Source: Streptomyces mayonensis (GTDB lineage Bacteria; Actinomycetota; Actinomycetes; Streptomycetales; Streptomycetaceae). Taken from it: a stretch of 54,719 nt of DNA. Positions 54,571-54,719 of this stretch are shown here, in pieces. The notes under the pieces are model-generated. The model ran no database searches and was not told the origin of the DNA. It saw only the letters and a program-made list of their open reading frames with translations. Position 1 is the stretch's first letter; each line of letters begins with the position of its first letter. The stretch is taken from NCBI RefSeq assembly GCF_018982965.1, contig NZ_JACBYP010000049.1, forward strand, positions 1 through 54,719. Reading direction: 5' to 3'. The position numbers and the translations under genes are program-made.

Positions 54571-54719
54571 GTGACGGTGGACATCGAGTACGCCCGGCCT
54601 GCGCCGGCCGGGACCGGCCCCAAGGAAGTACGCCGACTCGACCGGGTGGTCATCCGGTTCGCGGGTGACTCGGGTGACGGGATGCAGCTCACGGGCGACC
54701 GTTTCACCTCGGAGACCGC
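54571..54719 (+). CDS. korA: 2-oxoacid:ferredoxin oxidoreductase alpha subunit (5' end only)
   Basis: Only the first 49 codons are inside the window. The GTG at 54571 follows AAGGAG by ten bases. The sequence VVIRFAGDSGDGMQLTGDRF is the characteristic N-terminal gamma-domain motif of KorA-type 2-oxoglutarate:ferredoxin oxidoreductase alpha subunits. These form a thiamine-diphosphate enzyme with a beta subunit, expected just downstream. It probably marks the return to primary-metabolism genes. Confidence 0.85.
   Translation, partial: MTVDIEYARPAPAGTGPKEVRRLDRVVIRFAGDSGDGMQLTGDRFTSET

Overview
The window is high-GC actinobacterial DNA, almost certainly a Streptomyces chromosome. Codon third positions are nearly all G/C, GTG and TTG starts are common, and the left part holds a typical Streptomyces core neighbourhood: HPr, a GntR regulator, a c-di-AMP riboswitch ahead of an M23 peptidase, an M16 peptidase pair, topoisomerase IV subunit A, a CobW GTPase and a citrate synthase-like gene. 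The first 120 bases are pure G+C and may be a damaged contig end.

Layout. 1-14.3 kb: conserved core genes. 14.4-19.5 kb: an MMPL transporter, an FAD monooxygenase and a cytochrome P450. 19.7-27.1 kb: a complete inducible glycopeptide-resistance locus, vanRS-vanHAX-murF2, with a convergent vanK/femX. A shared operator-like sequence lies in front of vanH, vanK and (inverted) vanR. 27.2-33.4 kb: a leftward unit with a small membrane protein and an acyl-building module. The module has two CerJ/DpsC-like KAS III homologues, an AMP-dependent ligase, a PLP amino-acid decarboxylase and an ACP, mostly with overlapping start and stop codons. 33.7-38.1 kb: two MFS transporters and a type II thioesterase. 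38.3-44.2 kb: a SARP activator divergent from a TOMM-type RiPP operon, which holds a precursor with a nitrile-hydratase-like leader and a Gly-Cys-Leu-Cys-Trp motif, an E1-like/YcaO fusion, and a SagB-type azoline dehydrogenase. 44.2-46.3 kb: a convergent NarL-type two-component pair. 46.4-50.0 kb: an AfsA/FAD-monooxygenase/HAD operon, probably for a butyrolactone-like or furan-like signal. 50.6-54.2 kb: a second MMPL transporter and a Tat-exported SMP-30-like beta-propeller. The window ends in the first 49 codons of a korA-like 2-oxoacid:ferredoxin oxidoreductase alpha subunit.

How it may work together (inference). From about 14.4 to 54.2 kb the window looks like one biosynthetic island. SARP and a diffusible signal would switch on a short azole-containing peptide. 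The adenylation/decarboxylation/ACP module and the two acyltransferase-like KAS III proteins could supply and attach an amine-bearing acyl group. Flavin and P450 oxygenases, the MFS pair and the MMPL proteins could tailor and export the product. The van locus rebuilds peptidoglycan to D-Ala-D-Lac. It may be self-protection or simply an independent resistance locus, because no glycopeptide NRPS is present. Short tandem repeats are unusually dense in the island, both between genes and as in-frame low-complexity inserts.
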